From contig NZ_CP036271.1 in assembly GCF_007745175.1 (NCBI RefSeq), forward strand, positions 620,001-684,000: DNA of 64,000 nt, read 5' to 3'. Positions within the stretch are counted from its first letter, which is position 1; each line of letters begins with the position of its first letter. Below the pieces are notes generated by a model that was not told the DNA's origin, did no database searches, and worked only from the letters and a program-made list of their open reading frames with translations. The translations under genes and the position numbers were made by a program. Below, piece by piece: positions 38,148 through 46,435 of this stretch. This DNA is from Caulifigura coniformis (GTDB lineage: Bacteria > Planctomycetota > Planctomycetia > Planctomycetales > Planctomycetaceae).

Positions 38148-39281
38148 ATGCAACGCATCACCAGAATGGCATGGGCCGCGGTCGCAGTACTCGGCCTGTT
38201 CTCACCCAGGCCGACCGATGCGGCCGGCCCGTCCGGAAACTCCGGTTCCCGCAGCTCCATGAATCGCGGCGGCATGACTTCGCGGGGCAGCGGCCCGTCG
38301 ATGAAGTCGATGCCCTCGACCCCGCGGTTCAACGGCGGCTCGATGAAAAGCCAGGTCCTGAAGACCCCGGTCGTCAACAACAGCTCCTCCGGGCGCTTCG
38401 ACAAGGTCGGAACGAAAATCGGCCCGATCGTGAAACTCCCCGGCAACTCGCTCCCCGGCGGGTCGAAGCCTCCCGTCATCAAGCCCTTCCCCGGCGGCAA
38501 GCCTCCGGTGATTGATCCGGGCAACGGCGGCGGCAAGCCCCCGAAGAAGCCTCCGATCTTTAATCCCTTCCCCGGCGGCAAACCCCCAGTCCTCGACCCC
38601 GGCAACGGTGGCGGGAAGCCTCCGAAGAAGCCCCCGATCTTCGATCCCTTCCCGGGCGGGAAACCCCCGATCCTGGATCCCGGCAACGGCGGTAAGCCCC
38701 CCGGCGGCGGAAACGGCGGTGGCGGAAACGGTGGCGGCGGAAATGGTGGCGGTGGAAATGGTGGCGGTGGGAACGGAAACGGCGGCGGACATGGCCACGG
38801 AAATGGACATGGCCACGGCCATCACCACGGACATCACCATCACCACCACGGACACTGGTGGTGGCCTCACTACACCCTCGGCTGGTATTGCCCTCCGGTC
38901 TACACGCAGCCCTACTGCGGCACGGTGTTCCTGAATGGAAGCTGGACCTACGTCGATCAGCCGGTCGCCATCGAACAGATCAGCCTCGTCCAGGCGGGAG
39001 AGACGCTCCCTGAGATTCCGTCCAACGCGACGTTCAGGATGCAGGTTCCCGGACTCGGCCCGACAAAAGGGATGGTCGCCGTCGAAATCAATGGCGTCGG
39101 CATGCAGGCCGAGGTGCTGGAATGGAATGCGGATTCGGTCATCGTCAGGTTGCCGTCCGTCGGCCTCACCCAGCCGCAGCTGTCCCAGCTGTACGTCCTG
39201 CAGTCGGACGGAGCGATGGCGAAGAACTTGAAGTTCCGGATGCTGCCCGCCATCGAAACGCCGCTGGCATCGACGAACTGA
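38148..39281 (+). CDS. Gly/His-rich secreted repeat protein
   Basis: A 377-aa exported protein with a signal peptide (MQRITRMAWAAVAVLGLFS). A Ser/Gly/Met region leads to three tandem 26-residue repeats built on FPGGKPPVIDPGNGGGKPP plus KKPPIF (about 115-190), a GGGGN run, then a dense His/Gly stretch (GHGHGNGHGHGHHHGHHHHH, about 215-238) ending in HWWWPHY. A structured beta-rich C-terminal domain follows (GTVFLNGSWTYVDQ, FRMQVPGLGPTKGMVAVEIN, IVRLPSVG). The His cluster suggests metal binding; the repeats suggest an extended surface stalk. Function unknown. A strong terminator follows the stop. Confidence 0.85.
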   Translation: MQRITRMAWAAVAVLGLFSPRPTDAAGPSGNSGSRSSMNRGGMTSRGSGPSMKSMPSTPRFNGGSMKSQVLKTPVVNNSSSGRFDKVGTKIGPIVKLPGNSLPGGSKPPVIKPFPGGKPPVIDPGNGGGKPPKKPPIFNPFPGGKPPVLDPGNGGGKPPKKPPIFDPFPGGKPPILDPGNGGKPPGGGNGGGGNGGGGNGGGGNGGGGNGNGGGHGHGNGHGHGHHHGHHHHHHGHWWWPHYTLGWYCPPVYTQPYCGTVFLNGSWTYVDQPVAIEQISLVQAGETLPEIPSNATFRMQVPGLGPTKGMVAVEINGVGMQAEVLEWNADSVIVRLPSVGLTQPQLSQLYVLQSDGAMAKNLKFRMLPAIETPLASTN

Positions 39282-39305
39282 GAGCAGACAATTCGAGCGG
39301 CGACT

Positions 39306-39337
39306 CCACGCGGTTCAGCAATGAGCCGCGTGGTTTT
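39306..39337 (+). terminator. Rho-independent terminator of Gly/His-rich gene
   Basis: CCACGCGG (39306-39313) pairs with CCGCGTGG (39326-39333), loop of 12 nt, followed by TTTT. It begins 25 bp after the stop codon at 39281. Confidence 0.8.
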
Positions 39338-39354
39338 ATGCGCGCCGGCATTGA

Positions 39355-39382
39355 GTGAGCGGCAAGGCGCTAGCCGCCGGTC
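39355..39382 (+). repeat. REP element A (right of RAYT)
   Basis: A 28-bp palindromic repeat: GTGAGCGGCAAGGCGC then TAGCCGCCGGTC. GCGGC and GCCGC can form the stem. It is the exact reverse complement of element B at 39910-39937; the two bracket the transposase gene. Confidence 0.85.
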
Positions 39383-39404
39383 GGGCATCCCGCCGGGCGC
39401 CGGT

Positions 39405-39884
39405 TCATGTGTCTCGCCCCTTCCGATCCTGCGCCTCGTTGATATAGAGAACCACGTTCGCCAGATCGTCGTCTCGGTCAATGAACTCGATGTCGCCTCC
39501 CTTGGCCCAGATCGACTCCGCTTCGATCGCATCCGGCAGCTGTCTCAAGACTCGAGTCGCATTGGCTTTGAACTGATCACGGACGATCTTCGGATTGGCC
39601 TGGGCTGTGACAGCGATATGGACATGATTGGACCGAACAGAGATGGCGTGCATTGCCCAGCATCGAATCTCGGCATGTCGCCGACAGACTTCCTCAACTC
39701 TCCGACGTTGTGAGGAAATCAGAACGATCGGCTGTCCCTTGAGGCGTTCGCGGCACCAGGCGGCGAGCGATGGTTGTGCTGGTTGTTCTCCTGCCCGCGC
39801 TTTTCGCCAGCCACGGATGTCGCCCGGCAACCAGGTGCCATGGGTCGTCCAGGTGATGAAGTAGGCGAGCGGGTAGTCGGACAT
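39405..39884 (-). CDS. REP-associated tyrosine transposase (RAYT)
   Basis: A 159-aa Y1-type HUH nuclease of the TnpA_REP family. The N-terminus YFITWTTHGTWLPGDIRGW is typical. The metal-binding HUH motif is His87-Val-His89 in RSNHVHIAV, and the catalytic tyrosine is probably Tyr147 in NVVLYINEAQ, followed by basic residues. Such proteins nick and join single-stranded DNA at REP hairpins. The gene lies between perfect inverted REPs 22 bp beyond its stop and 26 bp before its start. Length is normal and no frameshift is seen, so it could be active. Confidence 0.9.
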   Translation of the reverse strand: MSDYPLAYFITWTTHGTWLPGDIRGWRKARAGEQPAQPSLAAWCRERLKGQPIVLISSQRRRVEEVCRRHAEIRCWAMHAISVRSNHVHIAVTAQANPKIVRDQFKANATRVLRQLPDAIEAESIWAKGGDIEFIDRDDDLANVVLYINEAQDRKGRDT

Positions 39885-39909
39885 GGAAGCACAGTTTGCA
39901 GGTGTCGTC

Positions 39910-39937
39910 GACCGGCGGCTAGCGCCTTGCCGCTCAC
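39910..39937 (-). repeat. REP element B (left of RAYT)
   Basis: Exact reverse complement of element A (28 of 28 bp). It lies 26 bp upstream of the transposase start codon. Confidence 0.85.
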
Positions 39938-39952
39938 GGGGCATGCCGCGTT

Positions 39953-39975
39953 GGCTAGCGCCGACCGCTCACGGC
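39953..39975 (-). repeat. REP element B2 (variant)
   Basis: A shorter relative: GGCTAGCGCCGACCGCTCACGGC. It has GAC in place of the TTG of the standard repeat, so the stem is GCGGTC-based, and sits 15 bp from element B in the same orientation, making a REP pair. Confidence 0.7.
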
Positions 39976-40004
39976 TGCAATCGGGACGCTGGTGTTCGCT
40001 GCCG

Positions 40005-40649
40005 TCAATCTTCGTAGAGCGCGGCATAGAACCCGCAGCATCCGAACAGATTGAGGCCTGCGATGAACGCGCCAATGAACCCCAGAATCCGGTGTGTCGT
40101 CCTTGCAAACGCATAACAGCCGAGAACGAGTGCGATGCCTGAAAGGCAGACTCCGGCCAGCGTGGCTTGCAGCACATAGTCAGCGAGAGGGCCAACCCAG
40201 GTCACGCTGGGCCGGCGGTTCGTTCGATCGGAGCGGGCATGAAACGCCACGATGACGAGCAGCAACGTCGAAAGACCAGCGATCAGGAGCGATGCCGCCG
40301 ATGTCCGCCCTTCGTTGACGAGATCAAGCGGCGGTGATGGCTCCGTTGGAGGTTGCCTCCAGACGACGTGCCGTCGTACGCGAACAGGGAGAATCGCCCG
40401 CATGAGGCCACTCACGAAAGCGAGCAAGGTTGTCGTGAGGATGGGAATGCATGCGAGGAACCACCAGGGATGGTCGGACTGAATCGATGAGATGGCCGGA
40501 GGCAGAAGAGGCGCCTCGCCACGGCGTACTCGGGCCACATCGACCGCGGGCAGGAAAAGTGCGGCCTGCAGGGAGATGATCGCGTTGACGACCAGTAGGG
40601 ACGCAATTGAGACACGAAATCGCCGCGGAGGGGCTGTCTGCTCGGACAT
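40005..40649 (-). CDS. Four-helix membrane protein of unknown function
   Basis: A 214-aa inner-membrane protein. Hydrophobic segments lie at about 14-34, 58-80, 120-140 and 160-205, with a basic cytoplasmic loop (RVRRHVVWRQPPTEPSPP) between the second and third. I do not recognise the family. GGGAG lies 5 nt before the ATG at 40647-40649. It sits next to the RAYT unit without sharing REPs. Confidence 0.65.
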   Translation of the reverse strand: MSEQTAPPRRFRVSIASLLVVNAIISLQAALFLPAVDVARVRRGEAPLLPPAISSIQSDHPWWFLACIPILTTTLLAFVSGLMRAILPVRVRRHVVWRQPPTEPSPPLDLVNEGRTSAASLLIAGLSTLLLVIVAFHARSDRTNRRPSVTWVGPLADYVLQATLAGVCLSGIALVLGCYAFARTTHRILGFIGAFIAGLNLFGCCGFYAALYED

Positions 40650-40728
40650 GCAATCTCCCGTTGCAGAGGTAATACGTCCACAACTCAATCAGCGTTTGAA
40701 GCGCGAAGTCGAGCGCTGGTAACCCTTG

Positions 40729-40758
40729 GACCGGCGGCTAGCGCCGACCGCTCACGGC
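40729..40758 (-). repeat. REP element C at the stop of the OleC-like gene
   Basis: GACCGGCGGCTAGCGCC followed by GACCGCTCACGGC: the variant form also seen in B2, with the full left arm of A/B. It contains the TAG stop of the 40738-42405 gene, so the last residues (VSGRR) of that protein are encoded by the repeat. Confidence 0.8.
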
Positions 40759-42405
40759 CGCCGCCCACTCCTTCAGCGCCTCCCGCTGAATTTTCACGTT
40801 GTGCCGCGTGTCCACCGGTAGCGACCGGTGGAACATCACCTCGCGGATGCACGACGTCAGCGGTGACCCGGCTCCCAGCCGCAGAAGTTCGTCGCGAAAC
40901 GCCGCGACGGCCGCGGGCGTCTCCGGAAACTTCCCCGCCTCCGGTTCAATGACGATCACCGGCGCTTCATCGCTCACATCCCCGATCCCCACCAGCGCGG
41001 CCCGGTAAACATGCGGATGCGTTTCGAAGATCGCTTCGCAGCAGACGGAGTACATCGAGCCCAAACGCGTGTGGACGATGTGCGCCTTCCGCCCGCAGAA
41101 CCACAGCAGGCCCTCGCCATCGATGTAGCCGACGTCTCCGATGCGATGCCACACGCTCGGGCGGTCATCTCCGGGGAATGAACGCGGATCGGCGATCTTC
41201 GCGACGGCCGTCGCCTCGGGCCGTCGAAAGTACTCGCGCGTGACGGAACGTCCGCGAACGATGATCTCGCCAATCTCCCCGGGACCGCAGGCCTCCGCAA
41301 CGTCGAGCGCCGCGACGGGACCGTCGGTGATCCGAATGATGCGGATCTCGATCTCAGGGAACGGCCGGCCGACGCACGTTCCGGCCCCCTTACGCGTGCG
41401 TGCCGCGGTTGAGGACAGAACTTCGCGTCCCCCGATCGAGGCAGCGGGCAGGCTCTCCGTCGCCCCGTAGGGAGTAAACAGGTCGGCATTCGGCCCGTTG
41501 AGCACACGTGCCATTCGCTCGAGAACATGGTTCGGCACAGGTCCGCCGGCGGAGAGCGCGCGGCGGATCGTTGGCAGCGTGATGCGATGTTCGTCGCAGT
41601 AGCGACCCACACGGTTCCAGAACGCCGGCGAACCGAACGCCTGCGTGACGCCATGCCGCTCGATAGCTCGCAGGATCTTCACCGGATCGACCTGGGCCGG
41701 CCTGGTTGGATTCATGTCGGGGACGACCGTGGTCACACCCATCGCCGCGTTGAACAGGCCGAAGAGAGGAAACCCGGGCAGGTCGACTTCCCCCGGTTCG
41801 ATGCCGTACTGCCGCTGGATCAACTCGACCTGGGCGCCGAACATGCCGTGCTCGTAGGCCACCCCCTTCGGCGGGCCGGTGCTGCCGCTGGTGAAAATGA
41901 CCGCTGCGGGATCACTGCCGGCAACGCTGACCGGCTTCGGAGGGTGAACGCCTCCGAGTTTGAGGATGTCGCCATACGTGGGGCCGAAACCGGGGATCCG
42001 CATACCGACGGTCACGTTGAGCCGTGCGGAGCGAAAGACCTTCTCCCGCCGCTTCCACCAGCGGATCAGCTGCACGACCGGAATCGCCACGAAGCCTTCC
42101 GGCTCAACCTCCTCCAGACACCGGAAGATGTTCGTCCGGCCCATCCCCGGGTCGATCAGGATGACAATCGCACCCGCCCGGAAGAGCGCGAACGTCAGCG
42201 CAATGAACTCGATCCCGGGCCGCACCATCAGGACGATTCGCCGGCCGGGTGTGAGTCCCAGCGACTGCAAACCCGCGACGAGCTGGTCCACCTCGCGATC
42301 CAGCTCGGCGAATGTTCGGCGGTTTTCACGTTGGTCGATGACGGCCGCCCGCTCCGGCCAGGCAACGGCCGACTCCCGCAACCGATCCGCAATGTTGCCG
42401 CTCAT
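40738..42405 (-). CDS. OleC-like AMP-dependent acyl ligase
   Basis: A 555-aa member of the acyl-adenylating (ANL) superfamily. The ATP-binding loop is IFTSGSTGPPKG, followed by YGATESLP and the hinge-region GDVGYIDGEGLLWFCGRK. The stretch PGFPLFGLFNAAMGVTTVVP then DMNPTRPAQVDP is close to OleC, the beta-lactone synthetase of long-chain olefin synthesis, so beta-hydroxy-acid activation is plausible. No oleA, oleB or oleD is nearby. GAGG lies 7 nt before the ATG at 42403-42405. The C-terminal five codons and stop come from a REP element, so the natural end may have been slightly altered. Confidence 0.88.
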   Translation of the reverse strand: MSGNIADRLRESAVAWPERAAVIDQRENRRTFAELDREVDQLVAGLQSLGLTPGRRIVLMVRPGIEFIALTFALFRAGAIVILIDPGMGRTNIFRCLEEVEPEGFVAIPVVQLIRWWKRREKVFRSARLNVTVGMRIPGFGPTYGDILKLGGVHPPKPVSVAGSDPAAVIFTSGSTGPPKGVAYEHGMFGAQVELIQRQYGIEPGEVDLPGFPLFGLFNAAMGVTTVVPDMNPTRPAQVDPVKILRAIERHGVTQAFGSPAFWNRVGRYCDEHRITLPTIRRALSAGGPVPNHVLERMARVLNGPNADLFTPYGATESLPAASIGGREVLSSTAARTRKGAGTCVGRPFPEIEIRIIRITDGPVAALDVAEACGPGEIGEIIVRGRSVTREYFRRPEATAVAKIADPRSFPGDDRPSVWHRIGDVGYIDGEGLLWFCGRKAHIVHTRLGSMYSVCCEAIFETHPHVYRAALVGIGDVSDEAPVIVIEPEAGKFPETPAAVAAFRDELLRLGAGSPLTSCIREVMFHRSLPVDTRHNVKIQREALKEWAAAVSGRR

Positions 42406-42426
42406 CGCCGGACCTCAAACCTGTTT

Positions 42427-42562
42427 GAACCACCAGGGCCCAAAGACACCGGGGATCGGCCACGACCCGTTGATGTTTGCGAGGCTTCAGTCCTGATCCC
42501 GCGTTCGTGACTCCAGCGAGAACTGAAGCAAAGTCCTTCGTCCCTTTGTGTCCTGGTGGTTC
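42427..42562. repeat. Nested inverted repeat (possible MITE-like element)
   Basis: Outer arms GAACCACCAGG (42427-42437) and CCTGGTGGTTC (42552-42562) are perfect. Inner arms GCTTCAGT (42484-42491) and ACTGAAGC (42522-42529) are perfect. Both arm regions continue with an AAAG-rich motif (CCAAAGACACC and, reversed, ACACAAAGGGAC). No gene lies inside. It fills the intergenic space between the OleC-like and DJ-1 genes. Confidence 0.65.
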
Positions 42563-42663
42563 CCTTCTCTTCCCTTTGCGGGAGCGATGACGCGCGACCG
42601 AACCCGCGGCAGGCTAGATTAGCGGTCCCGGTCTGAACGCTGTCCTCCACCAGAAAACTGCTC

Positions 42664-43233
42664 ATGAACAAAGTGCTCATTATCGTCGGCGATGCCACCG
42701 AAACCGTCGACACGCTCTATCCGATCTTTCGTCTGCAGGAGGATGGCTTTCAGCCGGTCGTCGCGGCGCCCGAGAAACGCACGTACCAGATGGTGATGCA
42801 CCAGGTTCGCCCGGGCTGGACGATCACGAAGGAGTGGGAAGGCTACACGATCGACGCCGACATCGCCTTCAAGGACATCCGCGAAGAGGAATACGTCGGC
42901 ATCTTCTTCAGTGGAGGCCGCGCCCCGGAGTACATCCGCGAAGACAAAGACCTGATCCGCATCACGCAGCATTTCTTCGACACGAACAAGCCGATCGCGA
43001 GCGTCTGTCACGGCGTCGAGATTCCCGCCCGGGCGGACCGGGTTCGCGGGCGGAAGATGGCCACCGTCGCCAAGTGCAAATTCGAACTGGAGATCTGCGG
43101 CGGGACGTATGTCAACGAGCCCTGCGTGATTGACGGCAATCTCGTGAGCGGCCGGACCTATCACGACCACGGCAGCTACATCGGGCCGTGGATCAAGATG
43201 CTGATTGCGGCGCGGGAGAAAGCGAAGAAATAG
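42664..43233 (+). CDS. DJ-1/PfpI family protein
   Basis: A 189-aa class-I-glutamine-amidotransferase-like protein of the DJ-1/PfpI superfamily. The nucleophile elbow is ASVCHGVEIPA with Cys as nucleophile; KVLIIVGDATETVDTLYPIF and YVGIFFSGGRAPEYIRED are the preceding strands, with the family acid near the FSGG turn. The C-terminal HDHGSYIGPWIKML closes the fold. Members act as proteases, glyoxalases or chaperones; which applies cannot be read. It is a single gene with the ATG at 42664. Confidence 0.92.
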   Translation: MNKVLIIVGDATETVDTLYPIFRLQEDGFQPVVAAPEKRTYQMVMHQVRPGWTITKEWEGYTIDADIAFKDIREEEYVGIFFSGGRAPEYIREDKDLIRITQHFFDTNKPIASVCHGVEIPARADRVRGRKMATVAKCKFELEICGGTYVNEPCVIDGNLVSGRTYHDHGSYIGPWIKMLIAAREKAKK

Positions 43234-43260
43234 CCGGCTACGACTCTTGATGGCTGGCGG

Positions 43261-44238
43261 TTATTCCTGAACACGAAGTCCGGCGGCCTTTGCCTTGTCG
43301 GCTTCCCGGGCGGAGTTGGCCAGACCGACGATGTCTTCGGTCTGGCCAGCGGCGGAAACTCTTCGCTTTTCTCGCTCATCCACGATGACGGAGCCGCGTT
43401 CCGCGGCGACGCGGAAAGTCTCTGGTGAAACTGGCCGGTTGACCTCGACCAGCCGCGGCGCCACGACTTGCACTGAACGCACCCCGCCGTCGCGGAATGA
43501 GAGGCGGCCACTGACCAGCGGGAACGGAATGCCTTCAGGTGACACATAGCGGCCAGCCTGGATCGTCAGGGTCTCGAATCCGGGTGACGATGCCTGCATC
43601 GATCGCATGATCCCGTCTTCACGGGAGAATTCGTAGACGACATCCGTCGTGTCTTCCCGCCATTTCAAGACGATATGCCCGGTGTCGTCGGTAGCGGCAT
43701 GCATCACCACCTTGAAAGCGGTCTCGGGAGATTTGATCCCCAGTTCGTGTGAAAACGTGCTGAGTCCCAGCGAAGCGATCGTCGACCGATGAGGTTCCCA
43801 GATGTTCGCCTGGATGCGCCCTTCACTCGAAACAAACCAGACGGTCGCTCGTTCGTCCGTGACGAAGTTGTCGGTCTTGGAGAATTCCGCCGTGCGGGGA
43901 CCGTCCCGGTAGAACTCGACCGACCGCACTCCCCGCGCGGGGTCACCCTGTCGCAACAGCGATCGATACAATGTGGCCCGGTCCCGCTCCATTCCGGAAG
44001 TCGCGGCATACTGAAAGAAGGTCCTGCGGAATTCCTCGAGAGTCAGCGGCGCCGCAGATGAACTCGAGAGGCTCAGGTGGTCTGCGATGATGTGTATGCT
44101 CGACACTGCCTTGGCGCGGGCGGCCATCAGTTCGACCACCTCTTTCACGAGGCGCGTGTCTGCCGCTTCCTGAGCGAAGGAGCGTTGTGACGCCAGCAAC
44201 AGAAATAGGGCGGCGAAGAGAATGTGGATGTGAAACAT
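43261..44238 (-). CDS. Secreted protein, LolA-like beta-sheet architecture
   Basis: A 325-aa exported protein with a signal peptide (MFHIHILFAALFLLLASQRSFA). The body is built of long antiparallel strands (VEFYRDGPRTAEFSKTDNFV, TVWFVSSEGRIQANIWEP, TGHIVLKWREDTTDVVYEFS), resembling LolA/LolB-type outer-membrane lipoprotein carriers, but the match is weak. The end is polar and helical. GGAGGG lies 3 nt before the ATG at 44236-44238. No other Lol gene is nearby. I would call it a periplasmic protein of unknown function. Confidence 0.6.
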   Translation of the reverse strand: MFHIHILFAALFLLLASQRSFAQEAADTRLVKEVVELMAARAKAVSSIHIIADHLSLSSSSAAPLTLEEFRRTFFQYAATSGMERDRATLYRSLLRQGDPARGVRSVEFYRDGPRTAEFSKTDNFVTDERATVWFVSSEGRIQANIWEPHRSTIASLGLSTFSHELGIKSPETAFKVVMHAATDDTGHIVLKWREDTTDVVYEFSREDGIMRSMQASSPGFETLTIQAGRYVSPEGIPFPLVSGRLSFRDGGVRSVQVVAPRLVEVNRPVSPETFRVAAERGSVIVDEREKRRVSAAGQTEDIVGLANSAREADKAKAAGLRVQE

Positions 44239-44310
44239 GAGCCCTCCGGAAACATCATCGCCCGGGGGCTCGGCAATGGCCAGCGAGAGGAAGCGGTCCT
44301 CGACCACTCA

Positions 44311-44353
44311 CAAAAAACAAAGCACCCCGGTGCCTTGCGGCAGCCGGGGTGCT
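44311..44353 (-). terminator. Rho-independent terminator
   Basis: On the minus strand AGCACCCCGG pairs with CCGGGGTGCT (44321-44330 with 44344-44353) and is followed by TTGTTTTTTG. It terminates the small membrane protein gene whose stop is at 44418. Confidence 0.85.
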
Positions 44354-44417
44354 CAGGGTCACCCTTGAAGAGCCCATCAGACCCGAAGGCCACGGACTCC
44401 GAACGGGCAACGTTGTT

Positions 44418-44621
44418 TCAGGCGGCTTTCCGGTTCACGCTGGCGGTCGTCTTGGCGGCCAGCAGGTGGGCGGTCAGTTTTTCGCGGCTGCTCGAGCGGA
44501 TCATCGCGTCCTTGCGGGCGCTGCCGAGCCAGTAGCTCAGCGACGTCAGCCCGACGGCAAACACCAGCGTTCCGAGGCAGGCCAGTTGCACGACCTGGTC
44601 ATCGGTCAGGGAGTTGAGCAT
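44418..44621 (-). CDS. Small single-helix membrane protein
   Basis: A 67-aa protein with one membrane helix (about residues 12-33, VQLACLGTLVFAVGLTSLSYWL) and a basic C-terminal tail (ARKDAMIRSSSREKLTAHL, then KTTASVNRKAA). GGAG lies 8 nt before the ATG at 44619-44621; a longer form from an upstream TTG is less likely. A strong terminator downstream supports a real, separately transcribed gene. Family not recognised. Confidence 0.65.
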   Translation of the reverse strand: MLNSLTDDQVVQLACLGTLVFAVGLTSLSYWLGSARKDAMIRSSSREKLTAHLLAAKTTASVNRKAA

Positions 44622-44789
44622 CGCGGCGTCTCCGTCACTTCCGGGGGATGCTGTTTGGTTCGGCAACCGCGCGGTCGTCGCTGAAGCGGGAATTGCCGAT
44701 GGCGTTGCAGCCCCTACAGAGCGAACGGGCGATGTCCGTTTGCGCCGGTCCCGCCGGTGGAATCGTCGGGCAGCGAACTGCCGCGGCGG

Positions 44790-46268
44790 TCAGAGCTTTT
44801 CGAATCGCGAATACGCCTCGTCCCACCGGGCGGCGTTCTTCGGTTCGAACGTCTTCAGCTCGCTCGATTCGCGGACCACGGTCCGCAGGTCGGCCAGCGT
44901 TCCAATTTCCCCGGCCGCCCGGGCCTGCAGCAGCACGTTCCCCAGGGCCGTCCCTTCCGTCGGGCCCGCGATCACCGGAATGCCGCAGGCGTCCGCCGTG
45001 AACTGGTTCAGCAGGTCGTTCTTCGATCCGCCGCCGACGACGTGCAGCACTTCCACCTTTTCGTTGGTGAGCGATTCGATGCCCCGCAGGACCTGGCGAT
45101 ACTTGAGCGCCAGGCTCTCCAGCGCGCAGCGGATCAGCCGGCCTTCGCTGTCGGGGACCGGCTGCTTGCGCGAGCGGCAGTAATCCTGCAGCGCCGTCGA
45201 CATGTCGCCAGGGCTGAGGAACGTCGGGTCGTTCGGGTCGACCAGCGACCGGAACGGCTCGGCCTCGGAGGCCAGCTTCGTGAGGACGCCGTAATCGAGC
45301 GGATTCCCGCGGCGCTCGAACGACCGCCGGCACTCCTGCACGATCCACAGGCCCATCACGTTCTTCAGCAGCCGGTAAGTTCCGTCGACGCCGCCTTCAT
45401 TGGTAACGTTGAGCGCTAGGGCCTTCTCCGTAAGCACGGCCTGCTGCACCTCGACGCCGATCAGCGACCATGTTCCCGAGCTGATATAGGCCCAGTTCGC
45501 CTTCCCCGTATTACCAGTCGGAACGGCGGCGACGGCCGCGGCTGTGTCGTGCGTGGCCGGGGCGACAATCGGCACGCGCGACAGTCCCGTCCGCTGGGCC
45601 ACCTCTTCCCGAAGGATTCCCAGGTTCGTCCCCGGAGCAACGATCTGCGGGAAGATGTTCGTCGGGATCTCGAACCGACGCAGGAGGTCGGTCGCCCACG
45701 TCCGTTCGGTTGCGTTGAGAAACTGCGTCGTCGTCGCGTTCGTAAATTCCACCACGCGGCTTCCGCACAGCAGCCAGTGGAAGAAGTCGGGCATCATCAG
45801 GAAGCGGTCGGCCTGAGCCAGCAGTGAAGGGTCTTTGAGCTGCATCGCGATCAGCTGATACAGCGTGTTGATCTCCATGAACTGCAGGCCCGTCGTCGCG
45901 AAGATCTCGCGCTTCGGAACGCGCGTGAACGCGCTGTCCATCAACCCTTTCGTGCGTGGATCGCGGTAGTTGTACGGCTGGCCGAGGATCTCGTTGTTCT
46001 TGTTCAGCAGGACATAATCGACGCCCCACGTGTCGACGCCGATCGAAGCCACGTCCGGGCCATCCTGCTGGGCGGCCTTTGCGAGGCCATCCAGGATGTC
46101 GGTCCAGATCCGCAGCACATCCCACCGCCGCGTGCCGGCGACCGGGACGAGGTTGTTGGAAAAGCGGTGCACGTCGTCCAGGCGCACCCGACGTCCGTCA
46201 AACTTTCCGCTGATCACCCGGCCTGATTCGGCGCCAAGGTCGACTGCGAGAAACACACGATCCGCCAT
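44790..46268 (-). CDS. rhaB: L-rhamnulokinase
   Basis: A 492-aa FGGY-family sugar kinase that phosphorylates L-rhamnulose to L-rhamnulose 1-phosphate. Rhamnulokinase features are [77 protein letters not shown] and [14 protein letters not shown]. Length matches RhaB. GGAG lies 7 nt before the ATG at 46266-46268. No rhaA, rhaD or rhamnose transporter lies within the window. In planctomycetes rhamnose breakdown can run in a microcompartment, and an orphan shell vertex gene is at 14.0 kb; a link is inference only. Confidence 0.95.
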   Translation of the reverse strand: MADRVFLAVDLGAESGRVISGKFDGRRVRLDDVHRFSNNLVPVAGTRRWDVLRIWTDILDGLAKAAQQDGPDVASIGVDTWGVDYVLLNKNNEILGQPYNYRDPRTKGLMDSAFTRVPKREIFATTGLQFMEINTLYQLIAMQLKDPSLLAQADRFLMMPDFFHWLLCGSRVVEFTNATTTQFLNATERTWATDLLRRFEIPTNIFPQIVAPGTNLGILREEVAQRTGLSRVPIVAPATHDTAAAVAAVPTGNTGKANWAYISSGTWSLIGVEVQQAVLTEKALALNVTNEGGVDGTYRLLKNVMGLWIVQECRRSFERRGNPLDYGVLTKLASEAEPFRSLVDPNDPTFLSPGDMSTALQDYCRSRKQPVPDSEGRLIRCALESLALKYRQVLRGIESLTNEKVEVLHVVGGGSKNDLLNQFTADACGIPVIAGPTEGTALGNVLLQARAAGEIGTLADLRTVVRESSELKTFEPKNAARWDEAYSRFEKL

Positions 46269-46435
46269 CGGAGCGCTCCGGCTGCGTGGAAATGCATCAA
46301 GGAACGTGCAGGATGCGGTGATCGCTGCGGGCGTTCAAGCGACCACGCCGGACATTGCGGCCCACGATGCGGATGCCCCCGAACCCGCGCCGAAAAACAG
46401 GAACAAAACGTCGCTGCCTGAGAGCAGGATGTGGC

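Larger units (their letters stand above)
39355..39937 (-). mobile_element. REP-bounded RAYT unit
   Basis: A 583-bp unit formed by the transposase gene and its two perfect inverted REPs (A and B). There is no target-site duplication and no second gene. REP-RAYT units are regarded as domesticated relatives of IS200/IS605 elements. Confidence 0.7.

Noticed and set aside
44622-44666. Longer N-terminus for the small membrane protein
   Set aside because: Starts at TTG without a ribosome-binding site, whereas ATG 44621 has GGAG at 8 nt.
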